Shown here one piece after another: positions 26,245-35,398 of a stretch of 38,105 nucleotides of DNA (position 1 is the stretch's first letter; each line of letters begins with the position of its first letter). The notes beneath the pieces are model-generated. The model worked only from the letters and a program-made list of their open reading frames with translations. It did not search any database and was not told the DNA's origin. Made by a program: the position numbers and the translations under genes. The DNA is from an uncultured Gammaproteobacteria bacterium (GTDB lineage Bacteria > Pseudomonadota > Gammaproteobacteria > Pseudomonadales > Pseudohongiellaceae), in the NCBI GenBank assembly GCA_913058135.1, contig CAJXPR010000024.1, positions 1 to 38,105 of the forward strand, given 5' to 3'.

Positions 26245-28083
26245 TCAATTGCGAGGTTGCATCATGTCGATGATGGCCGGCACAGGCGCATTGCCATAAC
26301 CAAGAAACCGGTTATGAAAGGCCTTGAGATCAAAGTCGTCACCCATGTCTGCCTTCAGGCGTTCGCGGAAGTCATAGATTTCCGCATAGCCGGTAAAATA
26401 CGAGGTCAACTGAACCTGGGACAGGGTAATGCGCCGCCACTTGTTTTCTGCTTCTGTCTGCTCCTGAAAAGCTTCTCGCAACATCATGTCCATGGCTTCC
26501 TGTTCGTTCATGTTCAACACATGAACGGCGTAGTCCATGATGGCATTGGTCACCACTCGCAAGTTCCATTTCCCGTACATCAGCCACATTTCCGGGGCCT
26601 GCTCGCCCCAGCCCTCTTCGAGCATCATGCGCTCGGAGTACACTGCCCAACCTTCAATCATGGCGCCGTTGCGCAGCAGGCTCTTGATCAGCCCTGATGA
26701 TTTGTTGCCATGCACAAGCTGTGTATAGTGACCCGGAATGGCTTCATGAATATTGAGAATCTGCAGGACCCACTGGTTGTACTCACGCAGATAACTGGCG
26801 GCCTGTTCATCGGTGTAGTCATCCAGGGGGGTCACATTGTAGTAGGTATCAGCTGTCGGGTTGAATGGGCCCGGGGCGCTGACCGAGGCGCCTGCGCCAC
26901 CGCCACGCATGTATTCCGGTGTTTCACGGACCACCAGTGGACGCGTTGGATCCTGGTCGAGCAGGTCGTGTTCCGCGACGAAGGCGGTCAACAGCGGAAT
27001 CTGCCGTTCGATCTCGCTGATAAAATCCTCGCGGGCAATATGCTGGTCTGACAGGTGATCGATGAGCTGACCGATGCGATCAAGCCTGTCCTCCGGCATA
27101 TCCTGGTCAGGGAAATACTCATCCCACAGCTGAACAGCGATAAGGTCCATATCATCGTGAAGCCGGTTTTTTTCGGCCACGGCGCGTTCATAAAGTTCTC
27201 TGGCGGTAAAGCCCGATTGAATGTCATAGGCGAACTTGGCTTCGTACAGATCGGCGCCAATACGAAAGGGCCGGGCGTTATCGTCGGTGGCCAGGCCGTC
27301 ATTGATTGCCTGCAACTCGGCGATAAAACCGTCCACTGTCTCAACCGCCCGCTGCCTAAGCTGTTCAAAGCGGTCTTTTTCAGCCGTCTCCAGGCTCGAC
27401 GCCGCCACCCGTTCACGCAGGCTGTCGCCCAACAGGTTCAGCGTGCCGCGGTTCTGCACCATGGCCAGTTCGGTGTGCTCGCGCGTAGGGTTGCTGATGT
27501 TGGTGCGGGCGGCCTGGTAATAGGCAGGAACCTGTTCCAGCCGGGCCATGACGGTACGCAACCGGTCCGCCTCCGGCGCATAGGGCGTATTCAGTATCAG
27601 GCCGATAGGCCCTGCAACGTTGTAGTTGGACGGGTCCCATTGCCAGTCCCGGAATTCGGTGAGGTACCAGCGCATGCGTTCCAAACGGTTGGTCAGCAGG
27701 TTGTGATCAATACGCAATTCCGGCGGCAGGGTCTGCGGATCCACGCGAGCCAGCCACGCCAGCTCGGTCTCGGCAAAGGCCAGGTCATCAGCGCGACGGG
27801 CAGCATCAGGAATGGTCACCCGGTCAGCATCATCATACCGACCGGCGTAAATGGACCAGGCCGGGTCGCGCGCCAGCATACGTTGCATCAGTGCTTCGCT
27901 GTCAATGGCAAAGGCAGCCGCTACGGCGCTGTGTACGGGATCGGCAACAGCTTCCTGTCCGGTGACAGGGGCGATGGTTGTGTCTGTGGCAGGGGGGGTG
28001 TTGCCATCGGGGGTGCATGCTGCCAGCATGGCTATCGCCAGCAAGAAAGCCTGGGCTGTCGGGCCGGGCAAGGGTGATCGCAT
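26245..28083 (-). CDS. DUF885 family metallopeptidase-like lipoprotein
   Basis: A 612-aa protein with a lipoprotein signal peptide (LLAIAMLAAC, Cys at about 23) followed by a Thr/Pro-rich linker. The DUF885 domain occupies about 55-605. HEAIPGHY (446-453) is an HExxxGH zinc-like motif and EGWAVY (477-482) supplies the probable third ligand, as in the family. DUF885 proteins are putative zinc carboxypeptidase/oligopeptidase-like enzymes, mostly uncharacterised. No key residue is missing. AGGAGA lies eight bases before the ATG at 28083. The gene is divergent from the amidohydrolase cluster and may serve peptide use together with it. Confidence 0.88.
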   Translation of the reverse strand: MRSPLPGPTAQAFLLAIAMLAACTPDGNTPPATDTTIAPVTGQEAVADPVHSAVAAAFAIDSEALMQRMLARDPAWSIYAGRYDDADRVTIPDAARRADDLAFAETELAWLARVDPQTLPPELRIDHNLLTNRLERMRWYLTEFRDWQWDPSNYNVAGPIGLILNTPYAPEADRLRTVMARLEQVPAYYQAARTNISNPTREHTELAMVQNRGTLNLLGDSLRERVAASSLETAEKDRFEQLRQRAVETVDGFIAELQAINDGLATDDNARPFRIGADLYEAKFAYDIQSGFTARELYERAVAEKNRLHDDMDLIAVQLWDEYFPDQDMPEDRLDRIGQLIDHLSDQHIAREDFISEIERQIPLLTAFVAEHDLLDQDPTRPLVVRETPEYMRGGGAGASVSAPGPFNPTADTYYNVTPLDDYTDEQAASYLREYNQWVLQILNIHEAIPGHYTQLVHGNKSSGLIKSLLRNGAMIEGWAVYSERMMLEEGWGEQAPEMWLMYGKWNLRVVTNAIMDYAVHVLNMNEQEAMDMMLREAFQEQTEAENKWRRITLSQVQLTSYFTGYAEIYDFRERLKADMGDDFDLKAFHNRFLGYGNAPVPAIIDMMQPRN

Positions 28084-28172
28084 AATGTTTTCTCCTGATG
28101 GCGCTAATTGTACTACCTGACCGTACTTTCCGATATTATCGGGCTGCTGTCATTATTTTTGACGAGGTCGCT

Positions 28173-28361
28173 ATGACGCCGGAGCAACGTGAAGAGGCTC
28201 GCAAGCAAAGCCCCTGGGCCAGATTTGTGCGGGCACTGGAACAATTTCTGACGGGCATGTACACCGGAGAAGGGTGCGCCGGTACCCCGCGTGTCCGGCG
28301 CAACTCAACCACGGTCAGACGTGTGGGTCGCAGCGCCGACAGTCAGACGACAGATCAATAA
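28173..28361 (+). CDS. Small hypothetical protein, 62 aa
   Basis: A short frame beginning MTPEQREEARKQSPWARFVRAL. GAGG lies seven bases before the ATG. The first half looks like an amphipathic helix rich in Arg; the second half (TPRVRRNSTTVRRVGRSADSQ) is basic, Ser/Thr-rich and probably disordered. No signal peptide or cysteine cluster. I do not recognise it. It lies directly upstream of the large amidohydrolase and its stop overlaps an alternative ATG (28361) of that gene, so it may be a leader cistron. Confidence 0.45.
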   Translation: MTPEQREEARKQSPWARFVRALEQFLTGMYTGEGCAGTPRVRRNSTTVRRVGRSADSQTTDQ

Positions 28362-28390
28362 TGGTCAAATCAATGCCGAGGATATCAGTT

Positions 28391-31309
28391 ATGCGTTTTT
28401 TTACAGGTTGGCTGGCCGCCGTGATCATGGTGTCACCCGCACTGGCTCAGGAGACAGTGACGCCGAACGGCATCGCCGACAACAGACGTGATGCGCTTGC
28501 CCTGACCGGCGCAACGGTTTACGTGCCGGGAGAGGGGTACCAGGAGGACGCCACAGTGCTGATCCGTGAGGGGCGTGTCGTTGACGTCCTGACCGGCAGT
28601 GATCCGGCAGAGGAATTTTTTGTGATCGATATGGCCGGCAAATATGTTTATCCCGGCCTGATCGATATGGTGTCCGGCTATGGATTGCCGGCACCGGCGA
28701 GACCTGCGCAGGGCGGCGGCGCCGAAGTGCTGCAGTCCAGCGCCGGCGCTTATAACGCCAATGATGCCATTCGTTCGCATTATCGCGCCGCCGAGCACTT
28801 CGAGCCAGATACCGACAGCGGTAGCGAATTGCGCAAACTCGGCTTCAGTGCTGTGCTCAGCCATCAGGCCGATGGTATTGCCCGTGGCACATCAGCACTG
28901 GTGACGCTGGGCAATCACAATGCCAATGAAGCGATTGTGATGCCAGACGCAGCGGCCCATTACTCCCTGGACAAAGGCAGCTCACGGCAGACAGTTCCGG
29001 TGTCGCTGATGGGCTCGGTGGCTCTGTTGCGGCAGACCTACCTCGACGCCCGCTGGTTTGCTGCCCATGATCGACGCCCGTTTGTAGATGAGTCCCTGGA
29101 AGGCTGGATACGCGCCCAGAGCCTGCCTCAGGTAATGGAAGTCGACAACTGGAATCAGGCCTTGACTGTGCACCGTGTCGCGCAGGAATTTGACACGGAT
29201 TATGTTATCCATGTTGGCACTGATGCCTATCAGCAGGCGGAGAAACTCGCAGCTACCGGTGCGCATCTGATTGTGCCGGTCAACTACCCGGACGCTCCGG
29301 ACGTGGCCGATCCGTTTATCGCCGATGAGGTGTCTTTTGCAGAGCTCAAGCATTGGGAGCTGGCGCCGTTTAATCTGCGCTTGCTGGCTGAGGCAGATAT
29401 TGATTTCGCCATTACCAGTGCTGGTGCGGGCGAGGAATTCTGGGACAACCTGCGGCTGGCGGTAAACAATGGCTTGCCAGAAGCCTCTGCCATTGCGGCA
29501 CTGACCACCGTGCCCGCGCAGATTCTCGGTGTTGAAGAGCACCTGGGTCATCTGGGCGAAGGCGCATTGGCGAACATGCTTGTCGCCTCCGGTCCCTTGT
29601 TTGAGGAAGGTACCCAACTGCTGGAAAACTGGGTACGTGGTGAACGCTTTGTATTGAATACCGGACTGGATGAGCGCCGGGGGCAGTACACTTTGACGGC
29701 CGGCACCCGGCAGTTGCCGGTGACGCTGGATTTTGAAAATGGCCGCGCCGAATTTACAGTGCTGGATGCCAGCGGCGAGCCCGCCGAAGGTGCCTCGATT
29801 GACGCCAGTATCAGTACTGATCTGATCAACCTTACCGTCAGCATTGATACAGATGCCGGGCCAACACGGTTGAGCGGCTGGCCGGTGGATGATGGCTGGC
29901 AGGGTAGCGGTCAGACAGGGTCCGGCACTATGGTTGACTGGCAATTGCGCCGCACCGCCCCGCTACCAAACGAATCTGCTCCCGCAGCAACGATGGCCCG
30001 GTCAGAACCTGTGGCCCTGCCGTCTCCTGTGCTGTTCCCTTTTGCCGCCTACGGCGCCGAATCACTTCCCGAGCAACAGGACATGGTGATTCGCAATGCA
30101 ACGGTCTGGACCAATGAGGACGTTGGCACACTGGTGACCGACGTGCTGGTTCGCGACGGCCGTATCTCTGCGGTAGGGAACAACGTGTCTGCCGGTGACG
30201 CCATCGAGATCGATGGGACGGGTAAACACCTGACGCCGGGTATCATTGACGAACATACCCACATCGCCCTGTTCAGCATCAATGAGATTGCCACCAATTC
30301 CAGCATGGTGCGAATGCAGGACGTAGTGAACTCGGAGGACGTGAACATTTACCGTAATCTGGCTGGCGGCGTGGTGGCAGCCCAGCAGTTGCACGGCTCT
30401 GCCAACCCGATCGGCGGCCAGTCCTCCATCATCAAGCTGCGCTGGGGCATGGCGCCGGACGGCCTGCAGATCGAAAATGCGCCCAAATTCATCAAGTTTG
30501 CGCTCGGTGAAAATGTAAAGCGCAGTACCAACCCGGCCTCAATTCGTTACCCCCAGACACGCATGGGGGTAGAGCAGGTTTATGTCAATGCCTTCAGTCA
30601 GGCGCAGGAGTACGAGCAGCGCTGGACTGCCTACAACGCCCTGTCTAACGCTCAACGTCGGGACACGGTGATGCCGCGCCGTGATCTGGTGCATGAGACC
30701 ATGCTGGAAATACTTAAAGGGGAGCGGTTTGTCACCAACCATTCCTACGTACAGTCTGAAATCAACATGATGATGCAGATGGCGGAAAGTTTTGGTTTCA
30801 ACATCAACACCTTTACCCACATTCTGGAGGGTTACAAGGTTGCTGACAAAATGGCAGCACATGGTGCCGGAGGTTCCACATTCTCTGACTGGTGGGCGTT
30901 CAAATGGGAGGTGCGCTACGCCATACCCTACAATGCAGCATTGATGCAGCAGGCTGGTGTTGTGGTGGCGCTTAATTCAGATGACGCGGAAATGTCGCGG
31001 CGGCTGAACCAGGAGGCCGGCAAGATGGTCAAGTACGGCAATGTCAGTGAGTCTGATGCGCTGAAAATGATCACCCTGAACCCCGCCAAGTTGTTGCATC
31101 TGGATGACCGCATGGGCAGCATCCGCGAAGGCAAGGATGCGGACCTCGTGTTGTGGGACGACCATCCGTTATCTGTTTACGCGCAGGCACAAACCACCTG
31201 GGTAGACGGGGTGCCCTATTTTGACCGGGCGCGGGATCAGCAACTGCGTCAATCCATTGCCGATGAGCGGGCACGCATCATCGCGGCCATCATCAGCGAC
31301 GAGGAGTAA
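28391..31309 (+). CDS. Large exported amidohydrolase, two-domain
   Basis: A 972-aa protein with signal peptide MRFFTGWLAAVIMVSPALAQ. Residues about 25-540 resemble an amidohydrolase domain whose metal motif is lost: VYPGLIDMVSGYG stands where HxH is expected. The second domain (about 580-965) is intact: GIIDEHTHIAL carries His622 and His624, and NSDDAEM includes the catalytic-type Asp864, followed by NPAKLLHLDDRMGSIREGKDADLVLWD. The substrate is unknown; related proteins are annotated as secreted amidohydrolases or imidazolonepropionase-like. Start choice: GAGG precedes the ATG at 28391 with good spacing and opens the signal peptide; ATGs at 28361 and 28373 are alternatives. Stop is four bases from the next start. 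Confidence 0.88.
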   Translation: MRFFTGWLAAVIMVSPALAQETVTPNGIADNRRDALALTGATVYVPGEGYQEDATVLIREGRVVDVLTGSDPAEEFFVIDMAGKYVYPGLIDMVSGYGLPAPARPAQGGGAEVLQSSAGAYNANDAIRSHYRAAEHFEPDTDSGSELRKLGFSAVLSHQADGIARGTSALVTLGNHNANEAIVMPDAAAHYSLDKGSSRQTVPVSLMGSVALLRQTYLDARWFAAHDRRPFVDESLEGWIRAQSLPQVMEVDNWNQALTVHRVAQEFDTDYVIHVGTDAYQQAEKLAATGAHLIVPVNYPDAPDVADPFIADEVSFAELKHWELAPFNLRLLAEADIDFAITSAGAGEEFWDNLRLAVNNGLPEASAIAALTTVPAQILGVEEHLGHLGEGALANMLVASGPLFEEGTQLLENWVRGERFVLNTGLDERRGQYTLTAGTRQLPVTLDFENGRAEFTVLDASGEPAEGASIDASISTDLINLTVSIDTDAGPTRLSGWPVDDGWQGSGQTGSGTMVDWQLRRTAPLPNESAPAATMARSEPVALPSPVLFPFAAYGAESLPEQQDMVIRNATVWTNEDVGTLVTDVLVRDGRISAVGNNVSAGDAIEIDGTGKHLTPGIIDEHTHIALFSINEIATNSSMVRMQDVVNSEDVNIYRNLAGGVVAAQQLHGSANPIGGQSSIIKLRWGMAPDGLQIENAPKFIKFALGENVKRSTNPASIRYPQTRMGVEQVYVNAFSQAQEYEQRWTAYNALSNAQRRDTVMPRRDLVHETMLEILKGERFVTNHSYVQSEINMMMQMAESFGFNINTFTHILEGYKVADKMAAHGAGGSTFSDWWAFKWEVRYAIPYNAALMQQAGVVVALNSDDAEMSRRLNQEAGKMVKYGNVSESDALKMITLNPAKLLHLDDRMGSIREGKDADLVLWDDHPLSVYAQAQTTWVDGVPYFDRARDQQLRQSIADERARIIAAIISDEE

Positions 31310-31313
31310 TTAC

Positions 31314-32624
31314 ATGAAAACCAGCATCAGGATTCTGTTGAGCGCCGTGCTCTGCCTGGCATTCCCTCTGTCGCAGGCAATTGTCCCCAAGCCAGCTGAA
31401 GAACAAAGCGAACCGATCGTGATCACTGGCGCGGTTATCCACGTCGGTGACGGTACTGTCATCAACGACGGTGTGTTGGCCTTCGATGAGGGCGTGATTA
31501 CCTACGTCGGTACGGATAGCAATCGGCCAGATTTTTTCAGCCACCAGTTGATCGACGTGCAGGGCGCACATGTTTACCCGGGCTTTGTCTTGCCCAATTC
31601 GACGCTTGGCCTGTCGGAGATTGCCAATCTTCGCGCGACCAATGACGTCGTTGAAGAAGGTGACATCAATGCCAGTGTCCGCTCGGCAATTGCCTACAAC
31701 ACCGATTCGGAACTGATCCCAACGTTCCGGTTTAATGGCATTCTGACTGCCCAGATAGCACCTCAGGGTGGTCTGATCTCTGGCCGCTCCAGTGTCATGA
31801 ATCTGGATGGCTGGAACTGGGAAGATGCACTGCTGGCCGAAGATGGCGCCATGCACATGCATTGGCCTTCGCGTACGCGCCGCCAGCGAAACGAAATAAC
31901 CGGGCAATTCGAAACGGTGGATAATGAAGACTACCCCCGCCAGGTCCAGTTGCTACATGCGCTGTTCCAGAACTCTCTCAGCTACACCGGTGAACCGCTC
32001 AATCTCAATTTGCAGGCAATGGCGCCGTTGTTTACGGGTGATGCCAAACTCTTTATCCATGCCAATGACGCCCGCACTATTGTCAGCAGTGTGCAGTTTG
32101 CCAGCAGCTATGGCGTGCAGGATTTGGTGCTGGTCGGTGGGCGCGATGCGATGAAAGTCAAGGATCTGCTGCTGAATGAGTCCGTGGCTGTGGTGTACGA
32201 GTCCGTGCATTCACTGCCGGGCAGGGAATGGTACGACGTTGATGAACCCTACAAAGTGCCATTCCAGTTACATGATGCAGGCATACTGGTCGGTATCGGT
32301 GGTGGTGAAACGGCGCTGGACTCCCAGCGCAATCTGCCGTTCTTCGCTGGCACGGCCGCCGGATACGGGCTGGACAAAGAAACTGCGCTGTCCATGGTCA
32401 CCAAGCACAATGCCGAAATTCTTGGTGTTGATGGCCTGGTAGGTACGCTGGAAGTTGGCAAGAATGCCACGTTTTTTGTATCCACGGGTGATGCCCTGGA
32501 TATGCGTACCAGCCAAGTGCAGGAAGCGTTTGTGCAGGGTCGGCTGATCGATCTGTTTGGCACTCAGCAGGAGCTGTATCAACGCTATTATGAGCGTTAC
32601 TCCAACCAGCCCCTGGAACAGTAG
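31314..32624 (+). CDS. Amidohydrolase-like protein lacking metal motif
   Basis: A 436-aa exported protein (signal peptide MKTSIRILLSAVLCLAFPLSQA). The fold is that of the amidohydrolase superfamily: ITGAVIHVGDGTVINDGVLAF at the start, VYPGFVLPNSTLGLSE where the metal HxH should be, and ALSMVTKHNAEILGVDGLVGTLEVGKNATFFV at the end. The HxH histidines are replaced by Asn/Thr-type residues, and no clear aspartate for catalysis is seen (GIGGGETALD). It is therefore likely a pseudo-enzyme or partner subunit of the upstream protein. GAGGAG is seven bases before the ATG at 31314. Coupled closely to the previous gene. Confidence 0.85.
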   Translation: MKTSIRILLSAVLCLAFPLSQAIVPKPAEEQSEPIVITGAVIHVGDGTVINDGVLAFDEGVITYVGTDSNRPDFFSHQLIDVQGAHVYPGFVLPNSTLGLSEIANLRATNDVVEEGDINASVRSAIAYNTDSELIPTFRFNGILTAQIAPQGGLISGRSSVMNLDGWNWEDALLAEDGAMHMHWPSRTRRQRNEITGQFETVDNEDYPRQVQLLHALFQNSLSYTGEPLNLNLQAMAPLFTGDAKLFIHANDARTIVSSVQFASSYGVQDLVLVGGRDAMKVKDLLLNESVAVVYESVHSLPGREWYDVDEPYKVPFQLHDAGILVGIGGGETALDSQRNLPFFAGTAAGYGLDKETALSMVTKHNAEILGVDGLVGTLEVGKNATFFVSTGDALDMRTSQVQEAFVQGRLIDLFGTQQELYQRYYERYSNQPLEQ

Positions 32625-32659
32625 ACAAAGGCGTTGACGGTGCGTCAGGGAGACTGTTT

Positions 32660-33091
32660 TTGCTGACCTGGGACAAGCCAGCGCCCCACACACTGAGCAT
32701 TGTGGTAGGTGCAGGCGACATTGATGAGCTAGGGCATACCAATAATGCTGTGTATGTGCGGTGGCTGGAACGCTGTGCCTGGCAGCATTCGGAAGCACTG
32801 GGTCTCGACCTGGCGTCTTATCGTCAGCTTGACCGGGCCATGGTGGTGCTGCGCCATGAAATTGACTATCTGGCGGCCGCCTATCTTGAAGATCAGTTGC
32901 AGGTTGCCACCTGGATCGTGCAATCGGACAACAGGCTGCGCCTGACCCGCGAGTTTCAGATCTGCCGGGAGTCGGACCGGCAGACGCTGTTGCGGGCCCG
33001 CAGCACATTTGTCTGTATTGCGCTGACAACCGGCAGGCCCAAACGTATGCCGGCGGCATTCGTTGAACGCTATGGTGGGGCCATGATCTGA
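32660..33091 (+). CDS. Hot-dog acyl-CoA thioesterase
   Basis: A 143-aa single hot-dog domain protein. GDIDELGHTNNAVYVRWLERCAWQHSEALG (about 19-48) contains the 4HBT active-site pattern DxxGHxNNxxY with Asp22 as the likely catalytic residue, followed by the central helix. It resembles FadM/YbgC-like long-chain acyl-CoA thioesterases. The start is a TTG at 32660, six bases after AGGGAGA; no ATG or GTG fits upstream, and a later start would cut the first strand. It sits between two amidohydrolase genes, probably cotranscribed, but its metabolic link is unclear. Confidence 0.85.
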   Translation: MLTWDKPAPHTLSIVVGAGDIDELGHTNNAVYVRWLERCAWQHSEALGLDLASYRQLDRAMVVLRHEIDYLAAAYLEDQLQVATWIVQSDNRLRLTREFQICRESDRQTLLRARSTFVCIALTTGRPKRMPAAFVERYGGAMI

Positions 33092-33136
33092 AGTACCAAT
33101 GGATATTCACAGAGAATACAAAATAAAGGGTAAACC

Positions 33137-34420
33137 ATGAAAAAAACGAGACTGATATTGGCAGCATTGGTGCTGGTTTCGCCACTGCACGGAGCCGTCG
33201 CTCAATCAACGGTGATTCATGCTGGCATGCTGTGGGATGGCAGTGGTAGTGCCATGCAAGGGAACACGACAATTGTGGTGACCGACGGTCTGATTGAATC
33301 GGTGAGCAGCGGGTTGATTCCGCCTGGTGCTGACGATGAACTGATCGATCTGTCAGATAAAACCGTGCTGCCCGGGTTGATTGATCTGCATGTCCATATT
33401 GAGGGCGAAACCAGCCCCAATCGCACTGCCGACAGGTTCACCAAGAACCCGGAAGACATTGCATTTGATTCAGCGATGTATGCCCGTCGCACGCTTATGG
33501 CCGGATTTACCACGATTCGCGAATTGGGCGGCACCGGCGTCAATATTGCCCTGCGTGATGCCATTAACCAGGGGCGTGCCGAAGGGCCGCGCATTATCAC
33601 CGTCGGGAAAAGCCTTGCCACTACCGGCGGTCACGCTGACCCCACCAACGGCTGGCGCGATGATCTGATGAGCACTCCTGGCCCTGCGGAAGGCGTGGTA
33701 AACAGCGCCGCTGATGCTCGCGAAGCGGTGCGCCAACAATACAAAAATGGCGCTGATCACATCAAGATCACTGCCACGGGTGGGGTGCTGAGTATCGCGG
33801 CTTCCGGCCATAATCCCCAGTTTATGATGGATGAACTGCAGGCCGTTGTCGAAACCGCGCGTGACTACGGTATGCATGTGGCCGCGCATGCACACGGCAA
33901 GGAAGGAATGCTGCGCGCTGTGCGTGCGGGTGTACATACCATCGAACATGGCACTTACATGGATGAGGAAGTCATGGCTGCCATGGTTGAGCATGGCACC
34001 TGGTATATCCCAACCATTACCGCTGGCAAGTTTGTAGCCGAGCAGGCCGAGATTGATGGTTATTACCATCCCCTGATTGTGCCAAAGGCGCGGGAAATTG
34101 GCCCGTTGATCCAGGATACGTTCGCACGTGCCTATCGTTATGGTGTCAAGATCGCCTTTGGGACTGATGCCAGTGTATTCCCGCATGCGCAGAATGCACG
34201 GGAGTTTGAATACATGGTGGAAGCGGGCATGCCCGAGGACGAAGCACTACTCAGCGCAACGTCAGTGGCGGCGGGTGTGCTGGGACTGGAGGATCAGATT
34301 GGCACGGTTAGCGCCGGTAAAAGCGCCGACCTGATTGCCGTCGACGGCAATCCACTGCAGGACATCACAGTTTTGCAGGACGTTGGTTTTGTCATGAAAC
34401 AGGGTCGAATCTATAACTGA
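33137..34420 (+). CDS. Exported Xaa-Pro dipeptidase-like amidohydrolase
   Basis: A 427-aa binuclear metal hydrolase with signal peptide MKKTRLILAALVLVSPLHGAVAQ. The complete ligand set is visible: HVH (His85, His87), the carboxylated lysine Lys210 in GADHIKITATGG, His251 in AAHAHG, His271 in TIEHGTY, and Asp344 in AFGTDASVFPH. This pattern matches the prolidase/arginine-carboxypeptidase-like group of amidohydrolases (Sgx9260 type), so an Xaa-Pro or acyl-amino-acid hydrolase is likely. AAGGGT lies six bases before the ATG. It is the intact enzyme of the cluster, unlike its upstream neighbours. Confidence 0.92.
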   Translation: MKKTRLILAALVLVSPLHGAVAQSTVIHAGMLWDGSGSAMQGNTTIVVTDGLIESVSSGLIPPGADDELIDLSDKTVLPGLIDLHVHIEGETSPNRTADRFTKNPEDIAFDSAMYARRTLMAGFTTIRELGGTGVNIALRDAINQGRAEGPRIITVGKSLATTGGHADPTNGWRDDLMSTPGPAEGVVNSAADAREAVRQQYKNGADHIKITATGGVLSIAASGHNPQFMMDELQAVVETARDYGMHVAAHAHGKEGMLRAVRAGVHTIEHGTYMDEEVMAAMVEHGTWYIPTITAGKFVAEQAEIDGYYHPLIVPKAREIGPLIQDTFARAYRYGVKIAFGTDASVFPHAQNAREFEYMVEAGMPEDEALLSATSVAAGVLGLEDQIGTVSAGKSADLIAVDGNPLQDITVLQDVGFVMKQGRIYN

Positions 34421-34462
34421 TTTTGGCTTTTTGAAATGCGTTTACATACTCGAGGACTTGTT

Positions 34463-35356
34463 ATGCGTTCGATGCTTTTATTGCTTTTATTGTGTACGCC
34501 CTTTGTGTCTGCCCAGCAGACCTCCCAGATCGATGCTGGCCGCGGAGACATTCCGTTGCTGGTGCCCGATGCCTATGAGGCTAATTCACCTTCGCCTTTG
34601 ATCGTGCTGCTGCACGGTTATGGTTCGAATGGCGTTCAGCAGAATGACTATATGCGCATAGGAGAACTGGTCAATCAATATGGTTTTATTCTGGCAACGC
34701 CTGACGGCACCCAGGAGACTCAGGGGCGCAATGCCAGGTTCTGGAACGCATCTGACGCCTGCTGCAATTTTTATGCTAACGACCTTGATGATGCTGTCTA
34801 TGTGCTGGATATCATCAATACCGTCAAGGCCGATTATCAGATCGACGAGCGCCGGGTGTACCTGATTGGGCACTCCAACGGAGGTTTCATGTCATATCGG
34901 ACAGCTCACGAATATTCAGATGTGATTGCCGGCATCGCCAGCCTGGCTGGCGCCGAAGCCACAGTTGCGCAAGCAGCGCCGGCAAATCCGGTCCATATTC
35001 TACAGATTCACGGCACTGCCGATGGCACCATTGCTTACGATGGTGGTGACATACAGGGTAATGCTTACCCCGGCGCGGAAGAAACGGTGAGTCGGTGGGC
35101 TGGCTACAATGGCTGCGCTGCGGAAGGGCTGGTCACTGCCACGCTGGATCTGGACAGTAGCCTGGAGGGACTGGAGACGACGGTTACCCGGTACAACAAT
35201 GGTTGCCAGCCTGGCGGCTCGGCGGAATTGTGGACGATTGCCGATGGCGCGCACATCCCGCAGATTTCATCGGTGTTTCCGGAAAAAGTCGTTGAGTGGC
35301 TGTTGGCACGGCCCAAGATGCTTGATACAGAAACCGTCTCGGTCACCCAAAACTGA
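34463..35356 (+). CDS. Secreted PHB-depolymerase-like esterase
   Basis: A 297-aa alpha/beta hydrolase with signal peptide MRSMLLLLLLCTPFVSAQ. LIVLLHGYGSNG carries the oxyanion-hole region, GHSNGG the nucleophile Ser138, HGTADGT the acid Asp187, and DGAHIPQ the His264. The pattern fits the LpqC/feruloyl-esterase and extracellular PHB depolymerase family. Paired cysteines (SDACCNF, NGCAAEG, NNGCQPGG) could form disulfides. Start: GAGGA is eight bases before the ATG at 34463; the ATG at 34436 has no ribosome site. Last gene of the plus-strand cluster. Confidence 0.9.
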   Translation: MRSMLLLLLLCTPFVSAQQTSQIDAGRGDIPLLVPDAYEANSPSPLIVLLHGYGSNGVQQNDYMRIGELVNQYGFILATPDGTQETQGRNARFWNASDACCNFYANDLDDAVYVLDIINTVKADYQIDERRVYLIGHSNGGFMSYRTAHEYSDVIAGIASLAGAEATVAQAAPANPVHILQIHGTADGTIAYDGGDIQGNAYPGAEETVSRWAGYNGCAAEGLVTATLDLDSSLEGLETTVTRYNNGCQPGGSAELWTIADGAHIPQISSVFPEKVVEWLLARPKMLDTETVSVTQN

Positions 35357-35367
35357 TAAGGCTGATG

Positions 35368-35398
35368 CTACGGCCCGGTGCACGTCATCGCGCCGTAG
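35368..35398. terminator. Hairpin between esterase and peroxidase genes
   Basis: CTACGGC (35368-35374) and GCCGTAG (35392-35398) form a perfect 7-bp stem with a 17-base loop, spanning the junction of two convergent genes; part of it codes the last residues of the peroxidase. No T-tract follows on either strand, so it is only a possible transcript end or stabilising hairpin. Confidence 0.3.

Noticed and set aside
27055-28077. 340-aa open frame on the plus strand
   Set aside because: It lies entirely opposite the DUF885 gene, whose motifs HEAIPGHY and EGWAVY are intact; the opposite frame shows no domain.
28982-29944. 320-aa open frame on the minus strand
   Set aside because: Shadow of the large amidohydrolase; no ribosome site and no recognisable motif.
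32268-33272. 334-aa open frame on the minus strand
   Set aside because: It crosses the ends of three plus-strand genes and has low-complexity composition, so it is a shadow.
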